Of a stretch of 64,000 nucleotides of DNA, positions 11,701-20,379 are shown piece by piece. The notes under the pieces are model-generated. The model was not told the DNA's origin, ran no database searches, and was given only the letters and a program-made list of their open reading frames with translations. The translations under genes and the position numbers were made by a program. The first letter of the stretch is position 1; each line of letters begins with the position of its first letter. Source of the stretch: Arion vulgaris (taxonomy: Eukaryota; Mollusca; Gastropoda; Stylommatophora; Arionidae); the NCBI GenBank assembly GCA_020796225.1, contig CM036760.1, positions 3,036,501 through 3,100,500 of the forward strand, read 5' to 3'.

Positions 11701-14700
11701 CAAATGTTGTATCAATAATAACATTTGCCAGCGAGAGTTGGAAAATAACAAAAGATATAGAAAGTAAGGTGAATGCATTTGAAAATAGATGTCTGCGAAA
11801 AATAATGAAAATAAATTGGGACGAATTCAGAAGTGATGAAATCAGAGAAAGTCGGTCATCCACTAGTCACAACTGTTATATGAAAGAGAAGATAAAAATA
11901 TGTTGGGCATACTCTGAGAAGGAATGATCAAAGGATACCAAAGCAAGCAATGAGCTGGTGGCAAAGGATACCAAAGCAAGCAATGAGCTGGTGGCAAAGG
12001 ATACCAAAGCAAGCAATGAGCTGGTGGCAAAGGATACCAAAGCAAGCAATGAGCTGGTGCAAAGGATTCAAGAGAAAACGCAGTAGAGAAGCAAAGTGTT
12101 CAAAAAGAAGCTGCTGCCTAAAGATACCTTTGACACTAACTTAGCTCAGAGAGGTAAGAAATATCGTACTCTATTCCATGGAAGAGATTGAGCGAGTTGC
12201 ACAGGACAGACCGGTATGCAGACATTACTTGCAGGCCCTATGTAACGCGCTACGATATGGATATATAATATATATGATATATATATATATATTCCTCCAA
12301 TATATTTACGATCAAGTCGACGTTGACTACAATACATTCAGACACACTTGATAATGACTGTGGTCACCTGGCTAATTGTTCTCACAGTCTGGCCCATCCA
12401 AGACATGGGATATATATAACATGGGAAAAACTAGCTGATGAGTTGTGTGGAAAGTGATTTTGCGCAAGGGCGCAGAGTCTTTTGAGAAGAGACTTATGTA
12501 TGAGCTGAAAGACAAGAGAGAAAAGCGAAAACTCAGAAGTTGTCACAGTAAAACACTTGCCAATTGACCGTCTGTAAAGACGAAAAAGGTCATACAAATT
12601 CTCAGTATGTATAAAATAATAATAATAATAATCGTGGCATATCCTTTACAAAGGTGGAGGCTGCAGTAAACCTTTGAAAAATAGCTAAACACGTAAACAC
12701 AAAGTACTACAGTTTTACAAAATACATAAACAGTGACGATAAACAGCAGCGTTTCGACCAAAAGGCCTTTATCAAGCAAACAATACAACAAGAATGACGA
12801 ATTTCGAGGAACACTACAAATGGACGATTACATGTGGAAACATAAACCTATCTAATGAAAATCTGGGAATAAAACGAACAACGAAATGAGTGCAACACAA
12901 AAACCGAAAGTGGAAAAGAAGAGAAACAATAAACAATATAGTGGATAAATGACACATATATGGAGCAAACACATATAGATAACAAGGCACGAGATAAGAC
13001 AGTACTAAGAAGCATAGGAATGTAATACGTTGAGTCCAAGAGGTCGCAAAGTGCCATAGAATGAAATAAAACGGTTCTCCAGGGCGAATCGACTGCGATC
13101 ATCGGAGGAACATGATCGGATGGCTGTGACCTGGACATCGTCAACTCCTGAATGGCCAGTATCGTTGAAATGAGTGGCCACAGGAGTCACAGAGCGTTGG
13201 CGAATATCGCGTAAGTGTTGGGCGAATCGGTCACTGAGTCTCTTACCGGTTTCGCCAATATAGGACTTGTTGCATCGTTTGCAGGTGATGGCATAGATGA
13301 TATTGCGGAACTCACACGTGAAACTGTCTTGAATGGCATACGTAGCTTTTGGAAAAGAGACAGTGGGGGTCTGTATTACATATGCACATGTATTACAGCG
13401 CCGACGTCCGCACTGGATGGTGCCAAAGTGACTCTGGATATTAGGCTTGAGGCGACTGTGTACCAACAAATCCTTGAGGCTTCTGTCCCGTCTGTAAGCC
13501 ACCAAAGGATAGTGTTGGAAGACTGAACGTGTCTCAGGATCAGACTGAAGAATAGGAGATGATGGAATAAGACCTTTTTTCACCAGGGAACTATGAGGGT
13601 GGAAAGTTAAGATAAGTTTAACCCTGTCAGACTTGGGGGTTCTATGTATGTGAGAAAGGGCCTCCTGGCGAGCAATTAGCTGGACCCGATGCATGGCAGA
13701 TGTAAGCACATTCTCCGGGTATAGGCGTTGGCGGAAGAAATCCAGCATCTCGTGAGCTCTATCAAGAAAATCGTCGTCCTCACTACAGAGGCGACGAAGG
13801 CGTAAGAGTTGAGAGAAAGGTAAAGAGTCACGACAGGCCTGGGGATGGGAAGAGGTATACAGAAGAAAGCTATGTGTATCAGTAGGCTTGTAGTATACTG
13901 ATGTAGTGATAGTGGATAGGCTGATGGTGATAGTGATGTCAAGAAAATTGACACAGGAGGTAGAGATGTGAGAGGTGAACCGAATAGCAGGATTGAAGGC
14001 ATTGATGAAGGTGATGAAGCGTGACAAATCGGCTTCAGACATATTGGTAACCTCAATACAATCATCGATGTATCTATGATACACGGACGGAAGAGGGCCA
14101 TCATAGGTGTTCCATACTAAGTGTTCAAGATGACCCATGAATAGACAAGCATAGCTGGGTCCCATTATTGTACCCATGGCGACCCCACTAATCTGTTCGA
14201 AGAACTGGTAATTGAGAGCCATCCGATCATGTTCCTCCGATGATCGCAGTCGATTCGCCCTGGAGAACCGTTTTATTTCATTCTATGACACTTTGCGACC
14301 TCTTGGACTCAACGCATTACATTCCTATGCTTCTTAGTACTGTCTTATCTCGTGCCTTGTTATCTATATGTGTGTTTGCTCCATATATGTGTCATGTATA
14401 TACTATATTGTTTATTGTTTCTCTTCTTTTCCACTTTCGGTTTTTGTGTTGCACTCATTTCGTTGTTCGTTTTATTCCCAGATTTTCATTAGATAGGTTT
14501 ATGTTTCCACATGTAATCGTCCATTTGTAGTGTTCCTCGAAATTCGTCATTCTTGTTGTATTGTTTGCTTGATAAAGGCCTTTTGGTCGAAACGTTGCTG
14601 TTTATCGTCACTGTTTATGTATTTTGTAAAACTGTAGTACTTTGTGTTTACGTGTTTAGCATATCCTTTACAGGACGTAGCCATCAACCACAGTAAACGA

Positions 14701-15138
14701 GTCGTTGATTTTATAGACATCATTTATACGTTCAGTAGTTTGCCATTGCTTTCTTAACGGTGAGATCGGTTTTTACTTTTAGTAAAAATCCCACAGAAAC
14801 GAATTTGCTTCCACACTTGCTTCACAGCGCTGGAGCTACAGACGCTTATATATATATATTTACTAAAAATTACTACATACGTTAATGTTTCCCTGTGTAC
14901 AATATGTTGTTATCTATTAATACTGACACTTAAATGTGATCTGTTACAGTGACAAGCACAACGTTAGACGCATGCACACGGCAGTGAGACTCAATGAACA
15001 CATTGTGGAAAAATCACGTGAAGCTCAGCTGGTCATTCTCAATCTTCCTGCCCCACCAAAATCTGACTCTGGAGCTGAGAGCTGTATCCTTTGTTTACAA
15101 ATTGTTCTTGGTTTATCACTTTTCACTTTAATTGTGTG

Positions 15139-15229
<91 letters not shown>

Positions 15230-18200
15230 AAGAATAGCAGTATTTCCCGACGGTGACTCTGATCTCTTTCTTGATTAGACAAATCTCAGCATCGGTGAAC
15301 AAAGTCCGTAGCACCAGCGAGGGTCATTGGTGTCATTTTGAGAATGATGAAAATTTGCAGGTTTGTTTTTGCTTTATATTGTTAATATCGATGTCTTTTT
15401 TTGCCCGACAGCGGTATCTCAGAATACTAGTGTCTTTTTTCATCCGTCTAACGATTGCGCAAACCGTAGACAATTTTTGGAGACATGTCATCTGCAAACT
15501 TGTTTTCTGAAAGCACTTTGTCAATATAGAAGCCAAACGGGAATAGATACACAGTACAACATCATTTATCATATTACGAATAGGATTATCTATGGATGCA
15601 AATCATAGAACATTGCATCAAAGTTTCTGAAATACAATGATTCAGAAGCAGGTCGTCGATAACGAAGCTGATAACACTCTGTTCTAATGACCACGTACCG
15701 GGAAAATTCCGCTATTCAATGACTTGTTACTACGTGCAGTGGAAATTTCGTGCTTCGAGATAAGTTTGAGCAAAACAATATATATATAATTCTTGGTGTG
15801 CATATGGTAAAATGTTGGACTACATGAGACCCTGATTCTTTACTTGCTGATCTAAATTACAAATACCTCTAAAATTAGAGTAAAACTCGCCTGAATAGGG
15901 AGGGACACTGTTGATAAGAAACATTTAGACTACACATTAATCTATAGCGGACAACGATAAAAAAATCTATAGCGGACAACGATAAAAAATCTATAGCGGA
16001 CAACGATAAAATCTATACGGACAACGATAAAATCTATAGCGGACAACGATAAAAAATCTATAGCGGACAACGATAAAAATCTATAGCGGACAACGATAAA
16101 AAATCTATAGCGGACAACGATAAAAAATCTATAGCGGACAACGATAAAAAATCTATAGCGGACAACGATAAAAATCTATAGCGGACAACGATAAAAAATC
16201 TATAGCGGACAACGATAAAAAAATCTATAGCGGACAACGATAAAAACTAAGGACAAGAAAAAATCTTAGAAATCGATAAAGAAAATCAAAAGCACAACAA
16301 AACCAGAAACATAAAAAGGAACATTGAACACCATTCACAAAACCAGAAACATCGGGAACATTGACACCATCATGTCTGCAAAAATTATAACCGTGACATA
16401 TCCTTTACAAGACGTAGCCATCAACGCAAGTTAACGAGTCGTTGATTTTCTAGGCACCCCGTATACGTTCAGCAGTTTGTCATTGCTTTCTGAACTGTGA
16501 GGTCTATTTTTACCTTTCCTAAAAATCCCACGGAAACTAATTTGCTTCCAAACTTGCCTGCCGTGGAGTTTGAACCAGGTACGTTTGAGTTGTGATCGGG
16601 CTCACTATCGCTTAAGCTACAGACGCCCACTGTGGGAACCCATCATGTCTTGGAATCTTAAATATATTGACGACACGAAATGACAGTTTTTTAAGAGAGA
16701 TAAAGAATGAAGAACATTATTCGGGGAAGACTAAGCAGGGGACGACCAAGACGACGATGGCTACAGAACATTAAGACAAACTTGATAATTACTGTCGTCA
16801 CCTGGCTAATTGTTCTCTCAGTCTGGGCCATACACGAGATGCCACACTTTATTCTCGTGCTGTAACTTAAAATTCAAACACGTCACCATGAACACAAAAA
16901 GAGTAATGTTCAACACAATCTTTCTCCCAACATTATGCTACCAGTGCCAAACATGGACGCTGACGTCAAATGATAGAAGAAAACTAGTAACGACAGAGCT
17001 GAAGTGTCTACGCAGAATTCTGGGGTAACAGAGAAGACCGGTTATGAAATGAAGACAGAAAAAGTGGGTACAACATCAGTGTAGAACTTCATCAAGAAAC
17101 AACAAACTAAATGGTTCGGCCACAGATTACCAAAAGACAGTGCAAGTCAAAGAGCAATGTTGCTCCGATACAATGAATACAAAGAGCAATGTTGCTCCGA
17201 TACAATGAATACAAAGAGCAATGTTGCTCCGATACAATGAATACAAAGAGCAATGTTGCTCCGATACAATGAATACAAAGAGCAATGTTGCTCCGATACA
17301 ATGAATACAAAGAGCAATGTTGCTCCGATACAATGAATACAAAGAGCAATGTTGCTCCGATACAATGAATACAAAGAGCAATGTTGCTCCGATACAATGA
17401 ATACAAAGAGCAATGTTGCTCCGATACAATGAATACAAAGAGCAATGTTGCTCCGATACAATGAATACAAAGAGCAATGTTGCTCCGATACAATGAATAC
17501 AAAGAGCAATGTTGCTCCGATACAATGAATACAAAGAGCAATGTTGCTCCGATACAATGAATACAAAGAGCAATGTTGCTGATAATGAATACAAAGACAA
17601 TGTTGTCGATCACTGATACACATGTTCTCTCATCAATGAATACAAGAGCAATTTGTCCGATACAATGAATACAAGAGCAAGTTGTCGAACAATGAATACA
17701 AACAATGTTGTCGATACAATGAATACAAAGAGCAATGTTGCTCGATACAATGAATACAAAAGCATGTTCTCCGATACAATGAATACAAAGAGCAATGTTG
17801 CTGCCGATACAATGAATACAAAGCAATGTTGTCCGATACAATGAATCAAGAGCAATGTTGTCGATACAATGAATAAAAGAGCAATGTTGTCGAAATGAAT
17901 ACAAAGAGCAATGTGCCCGATACAATGAATACAAAGCAATGTTGCTCGATACAATGAATACAAAGAGCAATGTTGCTCGATACAATGAATACAAAGAGCA
18001 AGTTGTCGATACAATGAATACAAAGAGCAATGTTGCTCCGATACAATGAATACAAAGCAATGTTGCGTCAATCAAAGAGCAATGTTGCTCGATACAATGA
18101 ATACAAAGAGCAATGTTGCTCCGATACAATGAATACAAAGCAAAAGGCTGGCCAAGCAAAAGGTGAACCTCATAAATAACAGAGGCGATGAAACGCACTA

Positions 18201-19612
18201 TTTATGAAGCGCACACAAGGACTCTTTCTAGAAATCTCTTCTTATACTGACGCTGTAAGACAAAACAGAATTGGAGAAAAGAAAGAAAGAAAGTATTATT
18301 GTGCAGTGGATGTCTCTTATTCACAGTAACCCGAATGTACGTCTAGATTTGTGCTATTATATGAATGGATCGTAGTGACAGAATGCTAAGCATATCTCTC
18401 ATCTGTACAATACGAGTATCTCTAGTGCAGTCAAGGAATGGCTTCACTGCACCGAGTTTCCTCATATTTCTCTGTCACTCTATGCATATGTTCTAAGTCA
18501 TCTGTCTAGAATATTGCACAAAGCAGGAACTCCGTAGTTCCAGCAGCATTCCAGCATTACGTTCTGTGTGTGATAGAGAATTTTATGAACACTCCCTGTC
18601 TCTGTAGCTGGTAGTGAAAGAAGTCGTTTTTTTTCAAATTAAAATTAATAAAATACTTCTTAAGAAGTTCAATAAGCAAAACAAAACTTAGAAATCTGTC
18701 ATTAATTTCTTTTGAATCTACAATGGTTGCCACTCTAGACTAAAGTTAATTGCATATCCTTTACTGGACTTCGAGAATGAACCTCAGCTTTTGAACGCTG
18801 TTTGTGATTTTTCTAGGCATTATTTCGTTCAATAGTTTGCCATTGTTTTCTGAACGGGTGGTGCCATCGTCCTTTTGTATAAATCCATGCGAAACAATTT
18901 GGAAGCGTGATTTCGAACTCAGAGTGTCAGGGTTAATAGACAGAGACACTATTCCCTAAGCCACAGACGCCCCCTTCACTCTAAACTACTGCTAAAGTTA
19001 ACATTAGAAGAGTATAACTGTACTAGATTGTTGTAGTTGATAGATAATATCATTATTTGAAAGTAGTTTTTATTTTCAAAATAAAAATAGCATTCGAACA
19101 TTTTGTGCAGTTTTGTTTATATTCACAATCGAAGGTTATTTTAAAGAAAAAAACATTTAAGGGGCGGCATTTTGAAGACTTGCATCATACTGAGAAAATA
19201 TTCCACACGGTCTTGTCTATATATGTACATACGTTATACAGAAATTGGCCATAGACTATATTATATTCATGCTATATTAATATGTATATTTATAGTATCT
19301 AATACTTAACTTTCAAAAGATATGGAGTTTCTGGAAGTGTTAACAGAGGGTCTGGATAGAGTTCTCATGGTGCGAGGAACTGGACGGGAAGTCATTACCA
19401 TCTTTCTCCTAAATACAGCCATGACTGGTAGTTCTACGGAATCATTTAACTTTCAACTTGCACAAAGTCATCATGTATATCTGACAGGAATGTCAACAAG
19501 CTTATGGCGCAGAGACCATAGTGATCTCGCTCTCTGGCTGAGACAAACGTGCTCAAGTATAAATATGACATTTGGTAATAACATGACATTGTATGTAAAC
19601 ATGACATTTTGA
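2672..19612 (+). CDS. KCC: K-Cl cotransporter (SLC12 KCC type), 3' part of gene, six exons
   Basis: Electroneutral K+/Cl- cotransporter of the plasma membrane; only the cytosolic C-terminal domain is in the window. Exons at 2672-2788, 5037-5126, 6105-6196, 7191-7286, 14950-15083 and 19320-19612 read in order as [83 protein letters not shown] and [15 protein letters not shown], which is the collinear order of animal KCC C-termini. Splice phases agree at every joined junction. The membrane domain lies upstream of the window. At least one linker exon between 7286 and 14950 was not found: exon 7191-7286 ends in phase 0 and the exon at 14950 starts in phase 2. Both WNK/SPAK-regulated threonines are present, so inhibition by phosphorylation is likely conserved (inference). 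The last exon reads past the usual KCC end. Confidence 0.93.
2789..5036 (+). other. U12-type AT-AC intron in KCC
   Basis: The intron starts ATATCCTT and ends CTGAC. A perfect U12 branch motif TTCCTTAAC lies at 5019-5027, with the branch A about 10 nt before the end. Removing 2789-5036 joins GTG C to AT GAT GGA, giving V-H-D-G-G, the exact KCC sequence. All three diagnostic U12 signals agree. It is a phase 1 intron of 2248 nt. It holds a LINE fragment (2990-3345); the rest (3346-5018) shows only a short duplicated segment around 3331-3420. Confidence 0.9.
2990..3345 (-). mobile_element. LINE L1 3' fragment inside the AT-AC intron
   Basis: - strand reads [47 protein letters not shown], then a single copy of the segment that forms the 17150 array. 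Confidence 0.75.
5037..5126 (+). CDS. KCC: KCC exon B
   Basis: The 90-nt exon encodes (H)[14 protein letters not shown] then [14 protein letters not shown], the KCC segment after WWIVH. It enters and leaves in phase 1. Both flanking introns carry minor-spliceosome signals. No AG precedes the exon, which is why an ordinary GT-AG model would miss it. Confidence 0.9.
5127..6104 (+). other. U12-type GT-AG intron in KCC
   Basis: The donor GTATCCTTTT fits the U12 consensus. The branch-like motif TTCCATAAC at 6083-6091 has one mismatch to TTCCTTAAC, with its A 14 nt before the TTAG acceptor. The join restores V-A-Q-T-E-D-N-S-I-Q as in KCCs. It is phase 1. A SINE-like fragment lies at 5395-5520; the remainder is unassigned. 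Confidence 0.82.
5395..5520 (+). mobile_element. SINE-B-like head fragment
   Basis: Shares the gcatgtcgtaaaaggcggct-type block and following taccc segment with the SINE-B copy at 53211-53472. Divergent and truncated. Confidence 0.4.
6105..6196 (+). CDS. KCC: KCC exon C
   Basis: Encodes [20 protein letters not shown] through EADVDVVEM, a highly conserved KCC block. It begins with the last two bases of a split Gln codon and ends in phase 0 at an ordinary donor, gtatgt. Confidence 0.93.
6317..6480 (+). repeat. Tandem repeat, about 55 bp x 3
   Basis: Three copies of a unit beginning gatgcagcatagacaagg and ending gacatgcaagtc, in the KCC intron 6197-7190. The third copy differs by a few bases. 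Confidence 0.9.
6600..7150 (+). repeat. Polypurine tract, about 550 bp
   Basis: Almost uninterrupted A/G sequence on the + strand (aagaagaaaaagga-like) just upstream of KCC exon D. The Phe/Ser-rich reading frames on the - strand are composition artefacts. Confidence 0.9.
7191..7286 (+). CDS. KCC: KCC exon D (first regulatory threonine)
   Basis: Acceptor cctttcag; encodes [19 protein letters not shown] then [13 protein letters not shown]; donor gtaaga at 7287. The Thr codon at 7215-7217 in AYTYER corresponds to vertebrate KCC2 T906 / KCC3 T991, a WNK-SPAK inhibitory site (established knowledge). The exon's 3' end and donor are copied in the following tandem array, so the exact exon end is ambiguous. 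Confidence 0.92.
7272..7593 (+). repeat. 46-bp tandem array spanning the exon D splice donor, 7 copies
   Basis: Units start at 7272, 7318, 7364, 7410, 7456, 7502 and 7548. Each contains the last 15 nt of KCC exon D (caacagcaagaagag) and the donor gtaagac. Some copies read gaagatgtaagac. The GT-AAGAC donor core survives in every copy, so there are up to seven candidate 5' splice sites. Confidence 0.93.
7826..8250 (+). repeat. Minisatellite grown inside SINE-B, alternating about 41- and 55-bp units
   Basis: About nine copies of catcagtcgtctgttacgac followed by atgtcttgtaggt(c/t)gca and, in alternate units, a longer spacer attaggttca. The single-copy version of this motif is part of SINE-B. Confidence 0.88.
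8250..8650 (+). repeat. Degraded copy of exon D region plus downstream sequence
   Basis: Reading 8250-8330 against 7195-7295 gives the same order of words (cagatat, tggaacag-like, gatct, gtaaaatcaaacaac, gtaagaca-like). 8440-8640 then follows the order of 7600-7850, with many short deletions. Either a decayed duplication or noisy consensus. Confidence 0.6.
8690..8945 (+). mobile_element. SINE-D copy
   Basis: Contains the B-box-like ggttcaattcc followed by ttttttccgaccgtaacgg and a tail ending tggtatta, as in the copies at 48405-48680 (+) and 32870-33095 (-). Confidence 0.65.
9040..9290 (+). mobile_element. SINE-C / RNase H LINE 3' tail mosaic
   Basis: Has the SINE-C ctctcgtgccaaag-like head remnant, then ggagatcggagcaattatgg and a gatggtcctc end shared with LINE tails at 23476-23545 and 59040-59100. 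Confidence 0.5.
9405..9760 (-). mobile_element. SINE-F copy
   Basis: On the - strand a tRNA-like head (gcgttgaacgacgggtgac, then gggttcaattccgcggg as B box) is followed by a body with ggtgccatgg(a)cac blocks. A second copy is at 32400-32590. Confidence 0.6.
9858..10098 (-). mobile_element. SINE-A copy (tRNA-derived)
   Basis: Reverse complement gives gggcgtctgtagctt..., a B-box-like tggttcaaaacacc and the tail ...ggatatgccacgatt, as in the best copy at 19788-20030. Confidence 0.75.
10099..10568. other. No recognised feature
   Basis: Low-repeat intronic sequence between SINE-A and the 39-bp array. An open frame at 10130-10396 shows no family similarity I can name. Confidence 0.5.
10570..11251 (+). 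repeat. 39-bp tandem array, about 17 copies
   Basis: Unit starts agtttagtataccggtatct and ends gttatgatac. Copies are nearly identical, and each holds the 10-bp palindrome ATACCGGTAT. As 39 is 13 codons without a stop, both strands show spurious long ORFs. Confidence 0.95.
11290..11520 (-). mobile_element. LINE fragment (family L8), ORF C-terminal region
   Basis: The - strand reads [20 protein letters not shown] then NAKRIFRTF, matching fragments at 54635-54810 and 35890-36100. Confidence 0.6.
11880..12245 (+). mobile_element. LINE fragment (family L2) with internal minisatellite
   Basis: Encodes [19 protein letters not shown], then after the array [10 protein letters not shown] and an [24 protein letters not shown] tail: the post-RT end of a non-LTR retrotransposon ORF. 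Same family as 36990-38630. Confidence 0.7.
11938..12057 (+). repeat. 32-bp tandem array inside LINE L2, about 3.7 copies
   Basis: Unit aaggataccaaagcaagcaa followed by tgagctggtggc, within the [10 protein letters not shown] coding segment. Confidence 0.92.
12424..12600 (+). mobile_element. LINE L4 3' end fragment
   Basis: Encodes [19 protein letters not shown], followed by a non-coding end, and matches the reverse of 47640-47720. Confidence 0.6.
12651..14658 (-). mobile_element. Penelope-like element with inverted 3' copy, inserted in SINE-A
   Basis: On the - strand an open frame from 14222 to 13005 (405 aa) carries the reverse transcriptase palm part ([28 protein letters not shown] with catalytic Asp-Asp), then a GIY-YIG endonuclease ([20 protein letters not shown]). 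The N-terminal RT part is missing. The 3' region 12651-13126 is repeated inverted at 14219-14658, so both 3' ends face outward, a known Penelope arrangement. A 14-bp target duplication, gcatatcctttaca, lies at 12637-12650 and 14659-14672. The intact frame suggests a fairly young insertion. Confidence 0.88.
14659..14855 (-). mobile_element. SINE-A copy split by the Penelope-like element
   Basis: Holds the SINE-A body (tagccatcaaccacagtaaa, ctttcttaacggtgagatc). The SINE 3' end, including an (ATA)n tail, is on the other side of the insertion at about 12610-12650. The tRNA-like head is degraded. Confidence 0.75.
14950..15083 (+). CDS. KCC: KCC exon E (second regulatory threonine)
   Basis: Acceptor ctgttacag. 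Encodes [16 protein letters not shown] then [20 protein letters not shown]. The Thr codon at 14978-14980 (RRMHT) corresponds to vertebrate KCC2 T1007 / KCC3 T1048, the second WNK-SPAK site. It enters in phase 2 and ends in phase 1 after the first base of a Tyr codon. Confidence 0.93.
15140..15229 (+). repeat. (TTGA)n microsatellite
   Basis: About 22 uninterrupted copies of ttga. The Ile-Asn-Gln-Ser ORFs on the - strand are artefacts. Confidence 0.98.
15262..15365 (-). mobile_element. SINE-C / LINE tail fragment
   Basis: Block atctcagcatcggtgaacaa ... attttgagaatgatgaaaat parallels 29560-29640 in the SINE-C copy. Confidence 0.4.
15370..15938. other. No recognised feature
   Basis: Intronic sequence without a repeat family or coding signal that I can name. 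Confidence 0.5.
15940..16246 (+). repeat. 24-bp tandem array, about 13 copies
   Basis: Unit atctatagcggacaacgata plus a variable A run (2-5 A). Length variation is confined mostly to the A run, plus one dropped base near 16015. Confidence 0.95.
16390..16634 (-). mobile_element. SINE-A copy
   Basis: Reverse complement shows gggcgtctgtagcttaagcg, B-box-like tggttcaaactccacggc and the tail gtaaaggatatgtcacgg. Nearly full length. Confidence 0.8.
16680..18295 (+). mobile_element. LINE L1 3' fragment carrying a large minisatellite
   Basis: Encodes the post-RT end of a non-[43 protein letters not shown], then HQETTN...WFGH-like residues, with the array replacing a single RAMLLRYN(E/G)YK segment. 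It continues as [13 protein letters not shown], and ends with (AAAG)n at 18290. Single-unit relatives are at 2990-3345 (-) and 56304-56576 (+). 16690-16800 looks like another LINE end ([15 protein letters not shown]). Confidence 0.78.
17150..18135 (+). repeat. 32-bp minisatellite derived from LINE L1 ORF
   Basis: Unit agcaatgttgctccgataca followed by atgaatacaaag. About 13 perfect copies run to 17580. From 17581 to about 18060 copies are riddled with 1-4 base deletions, then become clean again. The Cys/His/Ile-rich ORFs on the - strand are artefacts. Confidence 0.95.
18751..18973 (-). mobile_element. Divergent SINE-A copy
   Basis: Has the SINE-A tail (gcatatcctttactgg), central ctttctgaacggg-like block and head agccacagacgcccc, with a changed B box (gatttcgaactc). 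Confidence 0.6.
19320..19612 (+). CDS. KCC: KCC last exon with unusual C-terminal extension
   Basis: Encodes (Y)[19 protein letters not shown] and TGREVITIF, the KCC C-terminus. Known KCCs stop within a residue or two of this point (ITIYS-stop). Here the frame runs on for about 69 residues ([13 protein letters not shown]...) into a catgacatt-type repeat and stops at 19610-19612. It could be a lineage-specific tail, or a lost or misread stop. Confidence 0.85.
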
Positions 19613-19720
19613 TACGTAGATATGAATATGACATTAGGATATGCACATGTGCAAATGACATTGCTTACATATGACAATAGGTATGGATATTAGTTTAGAA
19701 TAAATGGGACATTAGTTGTA
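19560..19720 (+). repeat. Degenerate catgacatt-type repeat, first cluster
   Basis: Irregular copies of (a)tatgaaCATGACATTa-like 18-21 bp units overlapping the end of the KCC reading frame. A second cluster is at 20380-20830. Confidence 0.7.
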
Positions 19721-19787
19721 AACGTGTTGTGGGGGTATATTACATTATCTATAGCAAGCCGTTAGGTATGAACGTGATAGTAGGTGA

Positions 19788-20030
19788 GTGAGCATCTGTA
19801 ACTCAAGTGGTAGTGAGCTCAGTCACATACCAAAGCGTACCTGGTTCAAACCCCACGGTAGACAAATTTGGAAGCAAGTTCGTTTTCGTGGGATTTTTAC
19901 AAAAGATACAATTAGACCTCACCGTTCAAAAAGCAATGACAAACTACTGAACGTATAAGTGGTGTCTAGAAAATCACCAACTAGTTTACTGTGGTTGATG
20001 GCTACGTTCTGTAAAAGGATATGCCACTAA
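19788..20030 (+). mobile_element. SINE-A, best-preserved copy
   Basis: tRNA-like head: gtaactcaagtggtagtgag (A-box region) and ggttcaaacccc (B box, 19843-19854). The body is shared with the other copies, and the tail is gtaaaaggatatgccac. Pol III transcription and LINE-driven mobility are inferred from this structure. Confidence 0.82.
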
Positions 20031-20379
20031 GAGAAAGAGAGTAGATATGAAAATAGTATAACATATCAGAATGATATTGTGATGTGTGGGCGTGTCACAA
20101 GATATGAACTTTATACTACAGGGTGTTCAAGACAAAAGTAGCCGCGTCAAGACAGCCATTTTGGCATATGTTTATGAAAATGAGAAGGTTCAATTATGAT
20201 AGGTCAAGTGAGTGAGTCTTTTTGTGATGATGTGTAATAATGGTGCGGGAAGGGAAGATGAACAAATGTGACGAACGGACGAGCTAGTTAGAACCGGTTA
20301 GGATAATAAATAGAAAAAACGCAATGTGTACCTGGCAACTTTTGATTTGTCAATGTGGCTGATTTTATCTTGAACATCC

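Larger units (their letters stand above)
15084..19319 (+). other. U12-type GT-AG intron in KCC
   Basis: The donor GTATCCTTTG is a perfect U12 match. ATACTTAAC at 19302-19310 keeps the CTTAAC branch core, with its A about 10 nt before the AAAG acceptor. The join gives AGC T|AT ATG GAG = S-Y-M-E, as in KCCs. Phase 1, 4236 nt. Confidence 0.85.

Noticed and set aside
15025..15314. Frames with Ser-Ile-Asn-Gln repeats
   Set aside because: (TTGA)n microsatellite translated.
17107..18198. Overlapping 150-360 codon frames rich in Cys, His and Ile
   Set aside because: Produced by the 32-bp minisatellite; three frames are open at once and none has a domain.
19788..20030. Functional tRNA gene
   Set aside because: A and B boxes are present, but no cloverleaf with a proper acceptor stem can be drawn and the sequence continues into a repeated body; it is a SINE.
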